Source: Acetoanaerobium pronyense (lineage in GTDB: Bacteria > Bacillota > Clostridia > Peptostreptococcales > Filifactoraceae). From it: a stretch of DNA of 64,000 nt. The notes beneath the pieces are model-generated. The model was not told the origin of the DNA, made no database searches, and saw only the letters and a program-made list of their open reading frames with translations. Position 1 is the first letter of the stretch. Every line of letters starts with the position of its first letter. Positions 10,776 through 20,550 of the stretch are shown here, one piece after another. The position numbers were made by a program, and so were the translations under genes. The stretch covers positions 1-64,000 of the forward strand of contig NZ_JAGGLI010000010.1 of the NCBI RefSeq assembly GCF_017874355.1, read 5' to 3'.

Positions 10776-11242
10776 TTATATATTCCTCCAGTTGTTTATT
10801 CATGAAAATGAAATACACACACGATTTCTATTCTATCATATAAAACAAATAAAATGAATACTATAAAGACAAAATTTTCCACAGAAAAACAAAAAATATT
10901 TGTGGATATGTGGATAGAATACTGTGATTTATGTGGATAAGTATGTGAATTTACATAAAATCAACAAAAAAATTGTGGATATAAGTTAATAATCAGTAAT
11001 TAGTAATTTTTAAATTTACTTACAATTTTAGGACTATAAAAATCATTTGATGAAAAAAAACTGTTAATATGGTAATATAAAATTTTATTATTAGTAAAAA
11101 AGACTATTCACAATAACAAAAGTATTAAGCTATTAAAAAATGGATTTATGGATTTTTCGAAGGGATAAATAAAATCCACACCTTAGTGAGCTACTTTAAA
11201 ATAGATAACCAAATTTATGTTTTATATTGAGAGGACAAAATT
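10776..11242. other. Gene-free divergent region with a DnaA-box-like cluster
   Basis: 467 bases between the ABC-F and helicase genes. Five 9-mers resembling the DnaA box lie within 108 bases: TGTGGATAA at 10932-10940 (exact consensus complement), TGTGGATAT at 10901-10909 and 10974-10982, TGTGGATAG at 10909-10917, and an inverted TTTTCCACA at 10875-10883. The rest is AT-rich and should hold both promoters. dnaA and dnaN are not here, so this is not an obvious oriC. Confidence 0.6.
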
Positions 11243-12544
11243 ATGATAAAAGATTTTATGGAACTTGGAATAGAAAAAGAAATGACAGATAGACTTGAAA
11301 AGCTTAAGATAACGACTCCAACCCCTGTGCAGATAAAGTCTATACCATATATATTAAAGGGAAGGGATGTAATTGCTCAGGCCCAAACTGGGACAGGAAA
11401 GACCCTTGCATTTTTACTACCAATCCTTCAAAGCATAGACCCATCCGCAAATGAGATTCAAGCCCTTATAATAACTCCAACTAGAGAGCTTGCAATACAA
11501 ATTACAGAGGAAGCTCAAAAGCTGATATCTGTAAAGGGGATAAATGTCCTTTCTGCCTATGGGGGGCAGGATGTTGAAAAACAACTGAGCAAGCTAAAAG
11601 GAAATATCCATCTCGTAATAGGAACACCAGGAAGACTTCTTGATCACCTAAAAAGGGGAAGCATAAACTTAGACAACCTCCAAATGCTAGTTCTTGATGA
11701 AGCGGACCAGATGCTTCATATGGGGTTTATAGAAGAGGTGGATGCAATACTTAATTTTACCCCAGATGAGAAGCAGGTAATGTGTTTTTCAGCAACCTTA
11801 AACAAAGATGTAAAAAAGTTAGCCAAAACCTATATGCAAGAGCCCCATTATGTAAGTGTAAAAAGTGAAAACGTAACACTTGATGAAATAGAGCAGATAA
11901 TAGTAAAGACAACAGATAGAGGAAAGCAAGACGCTCTATGCAAAATGATAGATGAGCAGCAGCCCTTTATGGCTATAATATTTTGCAGAACTAAAAGAAG
12001 GGTGAGGAATCTAAATGAAGCTCTAAGAGCAAGAGGGTATAACTCTGACGAGCTTCACGGGGACTTGAGTCAGGCAAAAAGAGAAAAGGTTATGAAGGAC
12101 TTTAGAAATGCAAAGGTTCAGCTTCTTGTAGCTACAGATGTAGCAGCTAGAGGTCTTGATATAGAAGGTGTCACTCATGTATATAACTACGATATGATGC
12201 TAGATACAGAAAGCTATATCCATAGGATAGGGAGAACAGGAAGAGCAGGGGAAAAAGGAGTTGCAGTTACGTTTGTGACGCCAAAGCATAGTGCCTCTTT
12301 AGAAAAGCTTGAAGGTGATATAAAAGCTGATATAAAGAAAATAGAGATGATAAAGCATCATAATAAAGAAGAACATTTTAGAAGAGGAAATAAGGAAAGC
12401 GAAAATTCTGGAGATAAAAATAAAAGAGGAAGAGAAACCCAGGGAAATAAAGAAAAAAAGGGAATGACTTTTAAGGATTTTTTAGATAAGGAAAATAAAA
12501 GGGGAAGAAAAGGAAAGAGAAGCCCTAAAAAAAACAAGCTCTAA
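11243..12544 (+). CDS. DEAD-box ATP-dependent RNA helicase
   Basis: A 433-residue helicase with the ordered motifs: Q-motif region PTPVQIKSI, Walker A AQTGTGKT, PTRELA, TPGRLLD, DEAD, SAT, ARGLDI and HRIGRTGR. A lysine/arginine/glycine-rich tail of about 65 residues follows and probably gives non-specific RNA binding. It resembles CshA/DeaD-type helicases of ribosome assembly and mRNA turnover (family knowledge); I cannot choose a specific orthologue. The ATG is preceded by a GAGAGG site. The long AT-rich 5' region could carry a cold-responsive leader, but I see no diagnostic motif. Confidence 0.94.
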   Translation: MIKDFMELGIEKEMTDRLEKLKITTPTPVQIKSIPYILKGRDVIAQAQTGTGKTLAFLLPILQSIDPSANEIQALIITPTRELAIQITEEAQKLISVKGINVLSAYGGQDVEKQLSKLKGNIHLVIGTPGRLLDHLKRGSINLDNLQMLVLDEADQMLHMGFIEEVDAILNFTPDEKQVMCFSATLNKDVKKLAKTYMQEPHYVSVKSENVTLDEIEQIIVKTTDRGKQDALCKMIDEQQPFMAIIFCRTKRRVRNLNEALRARGYNSDELHGDLSQAKREKVMKDFRNAKVQLLVATDVAARGLDIEGVTHVYNYDMMLDTESYIHRIGRTGRAGEKGVAVTFVTPKHSASLEKLEGDIKADIKKIEMIKHHNKEEHFRRGNKESENSGDKNKRGRETQGNKEKKGMTFKDFLDKENKRGRKGKRSPKKNKL

Positions 12545-12589
12545 AAGAAGCTAAAAGACCTATAAAAATTAATTAATGATAAACCTAAA

Positions 12590-12638
12590 ACATCCTAGAT
12601 TTTATAGCTCTTTTAGGAGTCTAAATAATCTAGGATGT
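12590..12638. terminator. Possible terminator hairpin between convergent genes
   Basis: A 12-bp inverted repeat (12590-12601 with 12627-12638) and a 25-base loop between the helicase and GNAT genes. There is no good T run, so termination is uncertain. Confidence 0.4.
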
Positions 12639-12650
12639 ATGTGTATAATT

Positions 12651-13190
12651 TTACGGCTCAAATATAAGATCTTCAATTGAAGGCTGCTTATATTCTTTTT
12701 TTAGAATAGACATAACTACAAGGGAATCAAAGTTTCCGTTATAGAGGATGCATTCTCTAAGAAGACCTTCTTTTTTGAAGCCCTCTGATTTATATAAATT
12801 GATAGCGCTATAATTATATTCCTTAACATCAAGCCATAGCCTGTGAGCATCAAGGATTTCAAAGGCAAGCTTTTTGATGAGATTTAGAGATTCTCTTCCG
12901 TAGCCATGACTTTTTTTGCTAATGACTACCCTCATAAGCTCGATTGCTTTATGGGGGCTTTTTGCTCCAGCAACTATAGCATAACCAACCTTCTCAAAAG
13001 ATTCGTTTTCAACTATAGTTATATGCAAGATATCAGGGTTTTCCATGGCTTCAATATGCTGAGCCTTAGTCCATTGAAACACGTAAGGCGCGTTATGAGG
13101 ATCACTTTCTGCTTCTATGATATAGTCAATATATTCTTCCTTGGAATAGACAAGGGATATGCTTTCACCTTGTATGAGTATACTTTCCAT
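12651..13190 (-). CDS. GNAT-family N-acetyltransferase (RimJ/RimL-like)
   Basis: About 179 residues with a GNAT fold: the acetyl-CoA loop region is near VISKKSHGYGRESL, followed by LWLDVKEYNYSAINLYKSEGF, the typical RimJ/RimL-like C-terminal segment. The acceptor substrate is unknown. An in-frame GTG at 13199 is only three bases from the GGAAGG ribosome site, while the ATG at 13190 has about eight bases of spacing, so I prefer the latter. A nested inverted repeat sits just upstream of the ribosome site (see 13208-13256). It is a single gene convergent with the helicase. Confidence 0.85.
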   Translation of the reverse strand: MESILIQGESISLVYSKEEYIDYIIEAESDPHNAPYVFQWTKAQHIEAMENPDILHITIVENESFEKVGYAIVAGAKSPHKAIELMRVVISKKSHGYGRESLNLIKKLAFEILDAHRLWLDVKEYNYSAINLYKSEGFKKEGLLRECILYNGNFDSLVVMSILKKEYKQPSIEDLIFEP

Positions 13191-13207
13191 ATATGGCACC
13201 TTCCTTT

Positions 13208-13256
13208 TCTAGAAGATAGCATGAGCCTTTGCTCAAATAAAGATACACCTTCTAGA
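13208..13256 (-). repeat. Nested inverted repeat in the GNAT 5' region
   Basis: TCTAGAAG (13208-13215) and CTTCTAGA (13249-13256) are exact inverted copies, and between them GAGC (13223-13226) pairs with GCTC (13231-13234). On the minus strand the inner arm lies directly before the AAGGAAGG ribosome site of the GNAT gene. It could be an operator or an mRNA hairpin. Confidence 0.5.
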
Positions 13257-13375
13257 ATATTTTACCATATTTTCAAGTCCAGTTTCTTAAGAAAAGGTTA
13301 CATGTGGATATAGTTATAAAAGATAAGGCAAATAATCTTAGAATGTATGGAAGAAAATATTGCTAATAGCTAAGT

Positions 13376-14563
13376 TTACCTATAAAACTCTAAGATATTA
13401 TCTAGAGCAGATATAAGGAAATCTATTTCTTCTTTATTTATTATAAGGGGAGGAACAAATCTAAGGACATTTGATGCTGTGCAGTTAATTAAAATGCCTT
13501 TCTCTAGCCCTTTTTTTACAATCTCACTTCCTTCTATTTTTAGCTCTAGACCAAGAAGCAGTCCTTTACCTTTTACAGTTTTTACAATGCTATGCTTTTC
13601 CTTTAGTTCATTTAGCTTTTCTATAAAATAAGTAGATGTATCACATACGTTTTTTAGAAATCCATCCTCAATAATTGTATTTAAGGTTGCAAGGGCTGCA
13701 GCGCAGGCAAGGGGATTCCCGCCAAAGGTACTACCGTGGTCTCCTGGCTCAAAGGCTGAAGCCACTTCATCAGTTGCTATAATTGCACCTATAGGAAAGC
13801 CGCTCCCAAGTCCCTTTGCAAGGGAAACTATATCTGGAGTCACACCGTAGCTTTCATAGGCAAATAAATTTCCAGTCCTACCCATTCCGCACTGTACTTC
13901 ATCGAAAATCAAAAGGACATTATTTTTCTGGCAAATCTCCTTTACTTCCTCTAGATATGAAATATCAGAAGGGGTTACTCCACCTTCTCCTTGTATAGGC
14001 TCTAAAATCACTGCGCATGTATTTTCTGTAATTAGCTTTGCAAGGGACTCTATATCATTGAAGTCTGCAAAGGAAAATCCTTCAGGACAAGGTCCAAAAC
14101 CCTCTTGATATTTTTTATTTGAAGTCATGCTAAGGGTAGCTAAGGTTCTCCCATGAAAAGAGCCTGACATAGCTATTATATGATTTTGATGGGAACCATA
14201 TTTTTTATAGGCATATTTTCTAGCAAGCTTTACTGCAGCTTCGTTTGCCTCTGCTCCTGAATTACAGAAAAATGCCTTATCTGCAAAAGAGTTTTCTGCA
14301 AGGAGCTTTCCTAGAGAAATCTGATTTTCTATCCAAAAATAATTTGAGATATGAATTAGTTTTTCAGCTTGATTTTTTATGGCATTAACTAGATTTTTAT
14401 GCCCGTATCCCAAAGAGTTAACCGCAACTCCTCCTAAAAAATCTATATATTCCTTCCCATCTTTATCATATACCTTGCAACCATCTCCTTTTTCAAAACA
14501 AATTGGATATCTTCCGTAGTTGTTCATAAGATAGGTTTTACCGGTGTTTATAATATTTTCCAT
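13376..14563 (-). CDS. argD: Acetylornithine aminotransferase
   Basis: A 395-residue class III PLP-dependent aminotransferase. It converts N-acetylglutamate semialdehyde to N-acetylornithine. Family motifs are NSGAEANEAAVKLARKY, the active-site lysine in SLAKGLGSG, FDEVQCGMGRTG and HGSTFGGNPLACA. It is the last gene of the argGHCJBD operon and begins 10 bases after argB. No clear terminator was seen after it. The operon context fixes the arginine assignment over other class III enzymes such as GABA or ornithine aminotransferase. Confidence 0.96.
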   Translation of the reverse strand: MENIINTGKTYLMNNYGRYPICFEKGDGCKVYDKDGKEYIDFLGGVAVNSLGYGHKNLVNAIKNQAEKLIHISNYFWIENQISLGKLLAENSFADKAFFCNSGAEANEAAVKLARKYAYKKYGSHQNHIIAMSGSFHGRTLATLSMTSNKKYQEGFGPCPEGFSFADFNDIESLAKLITENTCAVILEPIQGEGGVTPSDISYLEEVKEICQKNNVLLIFDEVQCGMGRTGNLFAYESYGVTPDIVSLAKGLGSGFPIGAIIATDEVASAFEPGDHGSTFGGNPLACAAALATLNTIIEDGFLKNVCDTSTYFIEKLNELKEKHSIVKTVKGKGLLLGLELKIEGSEIVKKGLEKGILINCTASNVLRFVPPLIINKEEIDFLISALDNILEFYR

Positions 14564-14573
14564 AGCTTCCTCC

Positions 14574-15428
14574 CTATGCGGTAATCATAGTTCCAATACC
14601 ATCATTTGTGAATATTTCAAGAAGTATAGAGTGGTACTCTCTGCCATCGATGATGTGGCATCTTTCGACTCCACCTGCAACAGCACTTGTGCAGCAGTTT
14701 ATCTTAGGAATCATACCACCTGTTATTACTCCGTTTTGTATATATTTTTGAGCTTCTGCCTTGTTTATATGGGATATAAGGGTTGATGGATTTTTGTAAT
14801 CCTCCATAACACCCTCCACATCTGTTATTAGGATTAATTTTTTTGCTTTAAGGGATGTAGCTATAGCTCCAGCAACTTCATCTGAGTTGATATTATAACT
14901 TTCTCCATTTTTTCCTATTCCAATTGGAGATATTATAGGAACATATCCCTTTTCTATTACAGATGTGATAAGGTCTGTGTTTATTTTTTCTATTTTTCCT
15001 ACAAATCCAAGGTTTTTATCTCTTTGACTAGCCTCTATTATTTTTCCGTCCTTACCGCTAAGACCAAGAGCTTTTACATCATTCATATTAAAAAGAGAGA
15101 CTATCTGAGGAGCAATGCTTCCAAGAAGTACTAGCTCTGTCATTTTCATGGTTTCCTCATCTGTGACTCTAAGTCCATTTACAAACTGAGCTTTTTTGCC
15201 AAAGTGATTCATCATCTTTGTGATTTCAGGGCCTCCTCCATGAACAGTCACAGGGTTTAGCCCAACATATTTTAAAAGGGATATATCTCTTATAACGCAG
15301 TTTTTTAGCTCTTCATTAATCATTGCATTTCCGCCATATTTTATGACAACTGTTTGATTATGAAATTTTTTTATATAGGACAGGCTTTCAAGAAGGACGT
15401 GAGCCTTATCCTTAGCCGACAAAATCAT
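14574..15428 (-). CDS. argB: Acetylglutamate kinase
   Basis: A 284-residue amino acid kinase that phosphorylates N-acetylglutamate. It shows KYGGNAM near the N-terminus, VHGGGPEI, and a C-terminal GGMIPKI, all typical of ArgB. Length matches the family. It lies 10 bases from both argJ and argD. Hexameric ArgB is commonly the arginine-feedback step; the N-terminal helix seen in such enzymes (LLESLSYIKKFH) is present here, which suggests feedback control (inference). Confidence 0.96.
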   Translation of the reverse strand: MILSAKDKAHVLLESLSYIKKFHNQTVVIKYGGNAMINEELKNCVIRDISLLKYVGLNPVTVHGGGPEITKMMNHFGKKAQFVNGLRVTDEETMKMTELVLLGSIAPQIVSLFNMNDVKALGLSGKDGKIIEASQRDKNLGFVGKIEKINTDLITSVIEKGYVPIISPIGIGKNGESYNINSDEVAGAIATSLKAKKLILITDVEGVMEDYKNPSTLISHINKAEAQKYIQNGVITGGMIPKINCCTSAVAGGVERCHIIDGREYHSILLEIFTNDGIGTMITA

Positions 15429-15438
15429 AATATGCCTC

Positions 15439-16659
15439 CTATGCTATTGGAGCTGAGTTTATCTTTACATAATCATATGAAAGGTCGCAGCCCCAGCCTA
15501 CAGCTTCTTTATCTCCAGAATTGAGGTTAACAATTATTTTCAAATCCTTATTTTTAAGTATCTCTGAAGCTTCTGTTTTAGAGTAATCTAGGGCTTTTCC
15601 CTTGGAAAACATCTTTACAATGGCATTATTTGCCCCTATAGAGATATCAATACTGTTTATATCTATATCAGCACTGCAATAGCCTATGCTGCAAAGGATT
15701 CTGCCCCAGTTGCTCTGCTCTCCAAATAAAGAGGTCTTTACAAGGTTTGAATTGAGAATGGATTTTACGGCTAGCTTAGCATCTTCTTCTGTTGGGCTTT
15801 TAATTACCTGTACCTCTATAAATTTACTGGAGCCCTCACCGTCTTGTACTATGGATTTTGCAAGATATTCATGTACAAATTTGAAGGCTTCTATAAATTT
15901 ATCCTTTTGGGGATGGTCATACTCGATTTCCTTATTTGATGCAAGACCATTTGCCATACATACAACCATATCGTTAGTACTTGTATCCCCATCAACTGAA
16001 ATCATATTGTAAGTAAGCCCTGTCACTTCTTGGAGTAGATTTTGAAAAAAAGTCGGCTCTACCTTTGCATCTGTAGTTAGAAAAGAAAGCATGGTAGCCA
16101 TATTAGGATGTATCATTCTTGAACCCTTTGCCATTGCTCCAATAGTTATTTTTTTACCATCAATCTCAAGCGCAACGCCAATATTTTTCATGTTTTTATC
16201 TGTTGTGAGTATAGCCTGAGCAGCATCTAGGCCTCCTTTTTTAGAAAGGGCCTTAACACCGTCCTCTATTCCGACTTTTACTTTGTCCATAGGCATTGGA
16301 ACTCCTATGATTCCAGTTGATGATACTATTACATTTTCCTTTGAAATAAGAAGCTTTTTAGATGTAAGCTCTACCATAAGCTCTGCATCCTTCATGCCTT
16401 GTTCACCGGTACAGGCGTTGGCATTTCCGCTATTTACCACAATTACTTGGGCATACTTGTCTTCAATATGTTTTTTTGAAACGACAAGAGGTGCTGCGAT
16501 AACCTTGTTTTTAGTAAATACTGCTGAGCATACAGCAGGGCATTCGCTATATATTATAGAAAGATCTTTATTTTTTTCTTTAATTCCGCAGTGTACTCCA
16601 CTAGCTAAAAAACCTATTGGAGATGAGATATTACCATCAAATACTTTAAAGTTTTTCAT
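15439..16659 (-). CDS. argJ: Glutamate N-acetyltransferase / ornithine acetyltransferase
   Basis: A 406-residue ArgJ precursor. The enzyme transfers acetyl from N-acetylornithine to glutamate, closing the acetyl cycle, and in bifunctional members also uses acetyl-CoA. The self-cleavage site is visible as HPNMA/TMLSF, where the threonine becomes the nucleophile of the beta chain. ArgJ means no separate argE is needed. No argA is seen in the window, which fits a bifunctional enzyme, but sequence alone does not prove it. It lies 13 bases after argC. Confidence 0.96.
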   Translation of the reverse strand: MKNFKVFDGNISSPIGFLASGVHCGIKEKNKDLSIIYSECPAVCSAVFTKNKVIAAPLVVSKKHIEDKYAQVIVVNSGNANACTGEQGMKDAELMVELTSKKLLISKENVIVSSTGIIGVPMPMDKVKVGIEDGVKALSKKGGLDAAQAILTTDKNMKNIGVALEIDGKKITIGAMAKGSRMIHPNMATMLSFLTTDAKVEPTFFQNLLQEVTGLTYNMISVDGDTSTNDMVVCMANGLASNKEIEYDHPQKDKFIEAFKFVHEYLAKSIVQDGEGSSKFIEVQVIKSPTEEDAKLAVKSILNSNLVKTSLFGEQSNWGRILCSIGYCSADIDINSIDISIGANNAIVKMFSKGKALDYSKTEASEILKNKDLKIIVNLNSGDKEAVGWGCDLSYDYVKINSAPIA

Positions 16660-16672
16660 CCTTTACCTCCAC

Positions 16673-17719
16673 TTAAGGCCACAGAGGCATCTGCTCAAGT
16701 CCTGAATTTTCCTTAAGATTAAAAAGCAAATTCATATTTTGAACAGCTTGACCAGCAGCTCCTTTGATTAGATTATCTATAGCCGATACTATTATTATTT
16801 TTCCTGTTCTTTCATCAACCTTAAGACCGATGTCACAAAAGTTGGATCCACTCACACCTTTGGTTTGAGGAAGCTCTCCCCTTGAGAATAATCTTATAAA
16901 ATATTCATCCTTATAGTAGTTTCCATAGATATCTTCAAGGTCGTATTGAGTTACTCCCTTTTTATTGTCAGCATAGATAGTGCTTAAAATACCTCTATTT
17001 AGAGGTACTAGGTGAGGAGTGAACTGAATAGAGGCCTCTTCTTCTGCAAAGGCTGCAATCTCCTGCTCTATCTCTGGTATATGTCTATGCTCTCCTATAC
17101 TATAGCCCCTTATGTTTTCATTACACTGGGAAAATAGATTTGAATCCATAATATTTCTTCCAGCTCCAGATACTCCAGATTTTGAGTCTGCAATTATTCC
17201 CTTTGAAGATATTATATTTTCCTTAAGCAGGGGATAAAGGGCAAGGAGTATACTTGTTGGGTAGCATCCAGGATTTGCAATCACTGTAGATGATTTTATC
17301 TTTTCTCTATATATCTCTGTAAGCCCATATACTGCACTCTTTAGCTCTTCCTTTGCATTATGGGTAGTCTTATACCACTTTTCATAAAGAGAAGGGTCTT
17401 TTATTCTAAAATCTGCAGAAAGATCTATGATTTTTTTTCCTTTTGAGATGCAAACCTTTACTGCATCCTGACTTAATCCGTGGGGAAGAGCACAAAAGAC
17501 TATGTCCACTTCATCCAAAAGCTCTGACTCAAATATATTTATAGATTTACAAACTTTATCTAATTTGTTTTTCAAGTGAGGATAAGGATTAGTATACTCC
17601 TCTTTATCATATGTTCTTGAGTCTAAAAATTTTATGTTTACATCCTTGTGGGAAGAAAGGAGTCTTACAAGCTCTGCTCCTGCATATCCAGTCGAGCCTA
17701 AAATACCTGCATTTATCAT
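16673..17719 (-). CDS. argC: N-acetyl-gamma-glutamyl-phosphate reductase
   Basis: A 348-residue NADPH-dependent reductase of the acetylglutamate pathway. The N-terminal GSTGYAGAELVRLL is the nucleotide-binding loop, and ANPGCYPTS contains the catalytic cysteine. Length matches the family's long form. It starts after an 80-base gap from argH that contains an intrinsic terminator (17749-17790), so it may be expressed at a lower or separately controlled level. The ATG is preceded by GAGGTG. Confidence 0.97.
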   Translation of the reverse strand: MINAGILGSTGYAGAELVRLLSSHKDVNIKFLDSRTYDKEEYTNPYPHLKNKLDKVCKSINIFESELLDEVDIVFCALPHGLSQDAVKVCISKGKKIIDLSADFRIKDPSLYEKWYKTTHNAKEELKSAVYGLTEIYREKIKSSTVIANPGCYPTSILLALYPLLKENIISSKGIIADSKSGVSGAGRNIMDSNLFSQCNENIRGYSIGEHRHIPEIEQEIAAFAEEEASIQFTPHLVPLNRGILSTIYADNKKGVTQYDLEDIYGNYYKDEYFIRLFSRGELPQTKGVSGSNFCDIGLKVDERTGKIIIVSAIDNLIKGAAGQAVQNMNLLFNLKENSGLEQMPLWP

Positions 17720-17748
17720 ATTTCACCTCAAAATCCTGTTTTTTCTTC

Positions 17749-17790
17749 AAAAAAAGTCATGGGTGGCAGTTTGAACCCTGCCAAGCCATG
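17749..17790 (-). terminator. Internal terminator between argH and argC
   Basis: On the minus strand CATGG-x-TGGCAG pairs with CTGCCA-x-CCATG around an 8-base loop, followed after AC by seven T. The hairpin lies in the 80-base argH-argC gap, so it should reduce read-through from argGH into argCJBD. Confidence 0.7.
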
Positions 17791-17799
17791 AGCATATAC

Positions 17800-19116
17800 T
17801 TAAAGCATATCCTTTTTAGTTCCCATTTTCATAAAAGAAGATGATTTGATGTAGTTATAAATATCCTCATCAACAAGCTGAGTAAATTTTTTCAGCTCAT
17901 TTAAATCAAGGTCATCTATTTCGCATTTTTTTTCTTCACAGTATTTTACAGTTTTTCCAACTATCTCATGGGCATCTCTAAATGCAGCCCCCTTCTTAAC
18001 CAGATAATCGGCATATTCTGTAGCGTTTAAGAATCCTCCTTTTATAGCTTCTGAAAGAACCTCTTTTTTTATGTGCATTGTTTTTATTACTCCACTTACA
18101 ATTGTGATGCAGTCAATCACAGTATCAAGGCTTTCAAAATAGTAAGTCTTATCCTCCTGCATATCCTTGTTGTAGCTTAGGGGAAGGGCTTTCATGACTG
18201 TGAGTATTCCCATAAGATTTCCGTAGAGTCTTCCAGTTTTCCCTCTGACTAGCTCAAGGGAGTCAGGGTTTTTCTTTTGAGGCATAATGCTGCTCCCTGT
18301 GCTGTATGCATCATCGAGCTCCACAAATGAAAATTCTTTACTGGAGTAGATTATAAGCTCCTCGCTGAGTCTGCTAAGATGCATCATCAGAAGGCTAAAG
18401 TGGCTTATCATTTCGATTATATAATCTCTATCACTTACGCTATCTAATGTATTTTTTTGTACTTCCTTAAAACCTAAAAGACTGCTTGTAAGATCTCTAT
18501 CTATATCATAGGTAGTTCCAGCTAGTGCGCAGCTTCCAAGGGGAGAAGAGTCCATTATAGAAATTGCACTTTCAATTCTTTTGATATCCCTTTGAAGCAT
18601 TTCATAATAAGCCATAAGATAGTACTTAAATGTAACTATCTGAGCTCTTTGAAGATGAGTATAGGCTGGCATAGGGAAGTTTGAAGTACTGGCTTTTTCT
18701 TCAATCACATCAAGTAGAGCTTTTAAAGCGCTTATGACATTATTTGCCGAAAGCTTTACATAAAGCTTCATATCTGTTGCTACTTGGTCATTTCTACTTC
18801 TAGCTGTATGAATTTTTTTTCCAGTAGCTCCTATTTTTTCCGTTACTTTATATTCCACAAAGGTATGGATATCTTCAAAATCTCCATCAAGAACAAGTTT
18901 ATTTTCTTCAATCTCAGTTTCAACCTCTTTAAGTGCATTTATCATTAGATTTTTTTCATCTTCTGTTATTATATGGCACTTGCAGAGCATGGTTACATGG
19001 GCTATAGAGCCCATTATATCCTGCTTATAAAGTCTTGAATCTATAGAAAAAGAGCTGTTGAACTTGTCCATAAACTTATCTTCTTGTTTTTCAAAACGTC
19101 CACCCCAAAGTTTCAT
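17800..19116 (-). CDS. argH: Argininosuccinate lyase
   Basis: A 438-residue fumarase/aspartase-superfamily lyase that splits argininosuccinate into arginine and fumarate. The superfamily signature GSSIMPQKKNPD near residue 275 is intact. The N-terminal KLWGGRFEK and AYTHLQRAQ are typical ArgH. It begins 13 bases after argG with an AGGAGG site, so the pair is probably co-transcribed from the T-box leader. Confidence 0.97.
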   Translation of the reverse strand: MKLWGGRFEKQEDKFMDKFNSSFSIDSRLYKQDIMGSIAHVTMLCKCHIITEDEKNLMINALKEVETEIEENKLVLDGDFEDIHTFVEYKVTEKIGATGKKIHTARSRNDQVATDMKLYVKLSANNVISALKALLDVIEEKASTSNFPMPAYTHLQRAQIVTFKYYLMAYYEMLQRDIKRIESAISIMDSSPLGSCALAGTTYDIDRDLTSSLLGFKEVQKNTLDSVSDRDYIIEMISHFSLLMMHLSRLSEELIIYSSKEFSFVELDDAYSTGSSIMPQKKNPDSLELVRGKTGRLYGNLMGILTVMKALPLSYNKDMQEDKTYYFESLDTVIDCITIVSGVIKTMHIKKEVLSEAIKGGFLNATEYADYLVKKGAAFRDAHEIVGKTVKYCEEKKCEIDDLDLNELKKFTQLVDEDIYNYIKSSSFMKMGTKKDML

Positions 19117-19129
19117 ATATTCCTCCTGT

Positions 19130-20407
19130 TTAGTACTGTATATTTTCTGATATTCTTACAACCCAGTTGTTTGCAGATACCTGATTCTCAAGTGAATTAA
19201 TTTCATTTTTTTTCTTCATCATAGTCTGTATTTTAGTAGGAAGGGAGAAGAGATTTATAAATCCTTCAGCATCCTTTTGGTTATATAGGTCACTTTCTCC
19301 AAATGAAGATATTCCTTGATCATAAAGTGCATAAGGGCTATCTATAGAAGATGGCATTATATTTCCTTTATAAAGCTTTACCTTTACAACTCCACTTACG
19401 AATTCTTGAGTCTTGTCAAAGAACGCATCAAGAGCTTCTTTTAAAGGGCTAAACCAAAGTCCATCATAAACTAGTTTTGAGTACTCTATAGACATCATAG
19501 ATTTTGTATGAACTGTATTTCTGTCTAGAGTTAGAGTTTCAAGAAGTTTGTGAGCTTCTATTAATATGCTTCCACCTGGAGTTTCATATACTCCTCTTGA
19601 CTTCATCCCCACAAGACGATTTTCTATCATATCTAGGACTCCGATTCCATGATTAGAGCCTATAGCGTTAAGAGATGTGAGTATTTCGTGAGGCTTCATT
19701 TTTTCTCCATTTACTGATACTGCTTCACCTTTTTGAAACTCGATTTCTACATACTCAGATGTATTGCTTGCCTTTTCAAGGGTTTTGGTCATCATATAAA
19801 GTATGTCATCTTTATGCTCGTTATTTGTATCTTCAAGATCTCCACCCTCATGACTTATATGAAGTAGGTTTTGATCTCTTGAATATATTTTTTCTTTTGT
19901 ACAAGGGACTTTAATACCTTTTTCCTGTGCATAATCTATTGCATCTTCACGGGATTTTATATCCCAGATTCTCCAAGGAGCAATTACTTTTATTGAAGGG
20001 TCAAAGGCTGCTATACCAACTTCAAATCTTACCTGATCGTTTCCTTTTCCGGTACATCCGTGGCATATGTAGGCAGCACCTTCCTTGTGTGCTATCTCTA
20101 CAAGCTTCTTCGCCATTAAAGGTCTAGCAAGGGATGTTCCAAGAAGATATTTGCCTTCATATAAAGCATTTGCTTTTATAGCCTTGTATACATAGTCCTT
20201 TACAAACTCATCAGTAGAATATTCTACATAAACCTTTGTTGCCCCAGATGCTATAGCTTTAGATTTTACTTTTTCCATATCTTCATCTTGCCCAACATCT
20301 ATACAAGTCGCTATTATCTCTGCATCGTAGTTTTCCTTAAGCCATGGAATTATTATTGATGTATCAAGTCCACCAGAATATGCAAGTACGATTTTATCTT
20401 TTTTCAT
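19130..20407 (-). CDS. argG: Argininosuccinate synthase
   Basis: A 425-residue ATP-dependent enzyme joining citrulline and aspartate. The PP-loop [11 protein letters not shown] lies at the N-terminus, with [11 protein letters not shown] and an SREDAIDYA segment downstream. The ATG follows GGAGG at good spacing. It is the first gene of the operon, and its mRNA starts with a T-box riboswitch. Confidence 0.97.
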   Translation of the reverse strand: MKKDKIVLAYSGGLDTSIIIPWLKENYDAEIIATCIDVGQDEDMEKVKSKAIASGATKVYVEYSTDEFVKDYVYKAIKANALYEGKYLLGTSLARPLMAKKLVEIAHKEGAAYICHGCTGKGNDQVRFEVGIAAFDPSIKVIAPWRIWDIKSREDAIDYAQEKGIKVPCTKEKIYSRDQNLLHISHEGGDLEDTNNEHKDDILYMMTKTLEKASNTSEYVEIEFQKGEAVSVNGEKMKPHEILTSLNAIGSNHGIGVLDMIENRLVGMKSRGVYETPGGSILIEAHKLLETLTLDRNTVHTKSMMSIEYSKLVYDGLWFSPLKEALDAFFDKTQEFVSGVVKVKLYKGNIMPSSIDSPYALYDQGISSFGESDLYNQKDAEGFINLFSLPTKIQTMMKKKNEINSLENQVSANNWVVRISENIQY

Positions 20408-20550
20408 TTTAATTTCCTCCTAATTGAAATTTATCTATTTTTTTAAATCTTATTTTTAAATTTTCAAAATTATAAGTATAAATAAAGTTTTTATTTAGAG
20501 TTGCCTTAGTTTTTTTATATTCATATAGATAACCTCGCTTTTTTACAATA

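Noticed and set aside
10875-10982. Main replication origin at the DnaA-box cluster
   Set aside because: No dnaA, dnaN or other origin genes are nearby and no clear unwinding element was seen; a cluster of secondary boxes is the safer reading.
17757-17790. GGTTCAAA in the argH-argC hairpin, like a tRNA T-loop
   Set aside because: The loop is eight bases, no D or anticodon arm or CCA end is present, and a T run follows; it is a terminator.
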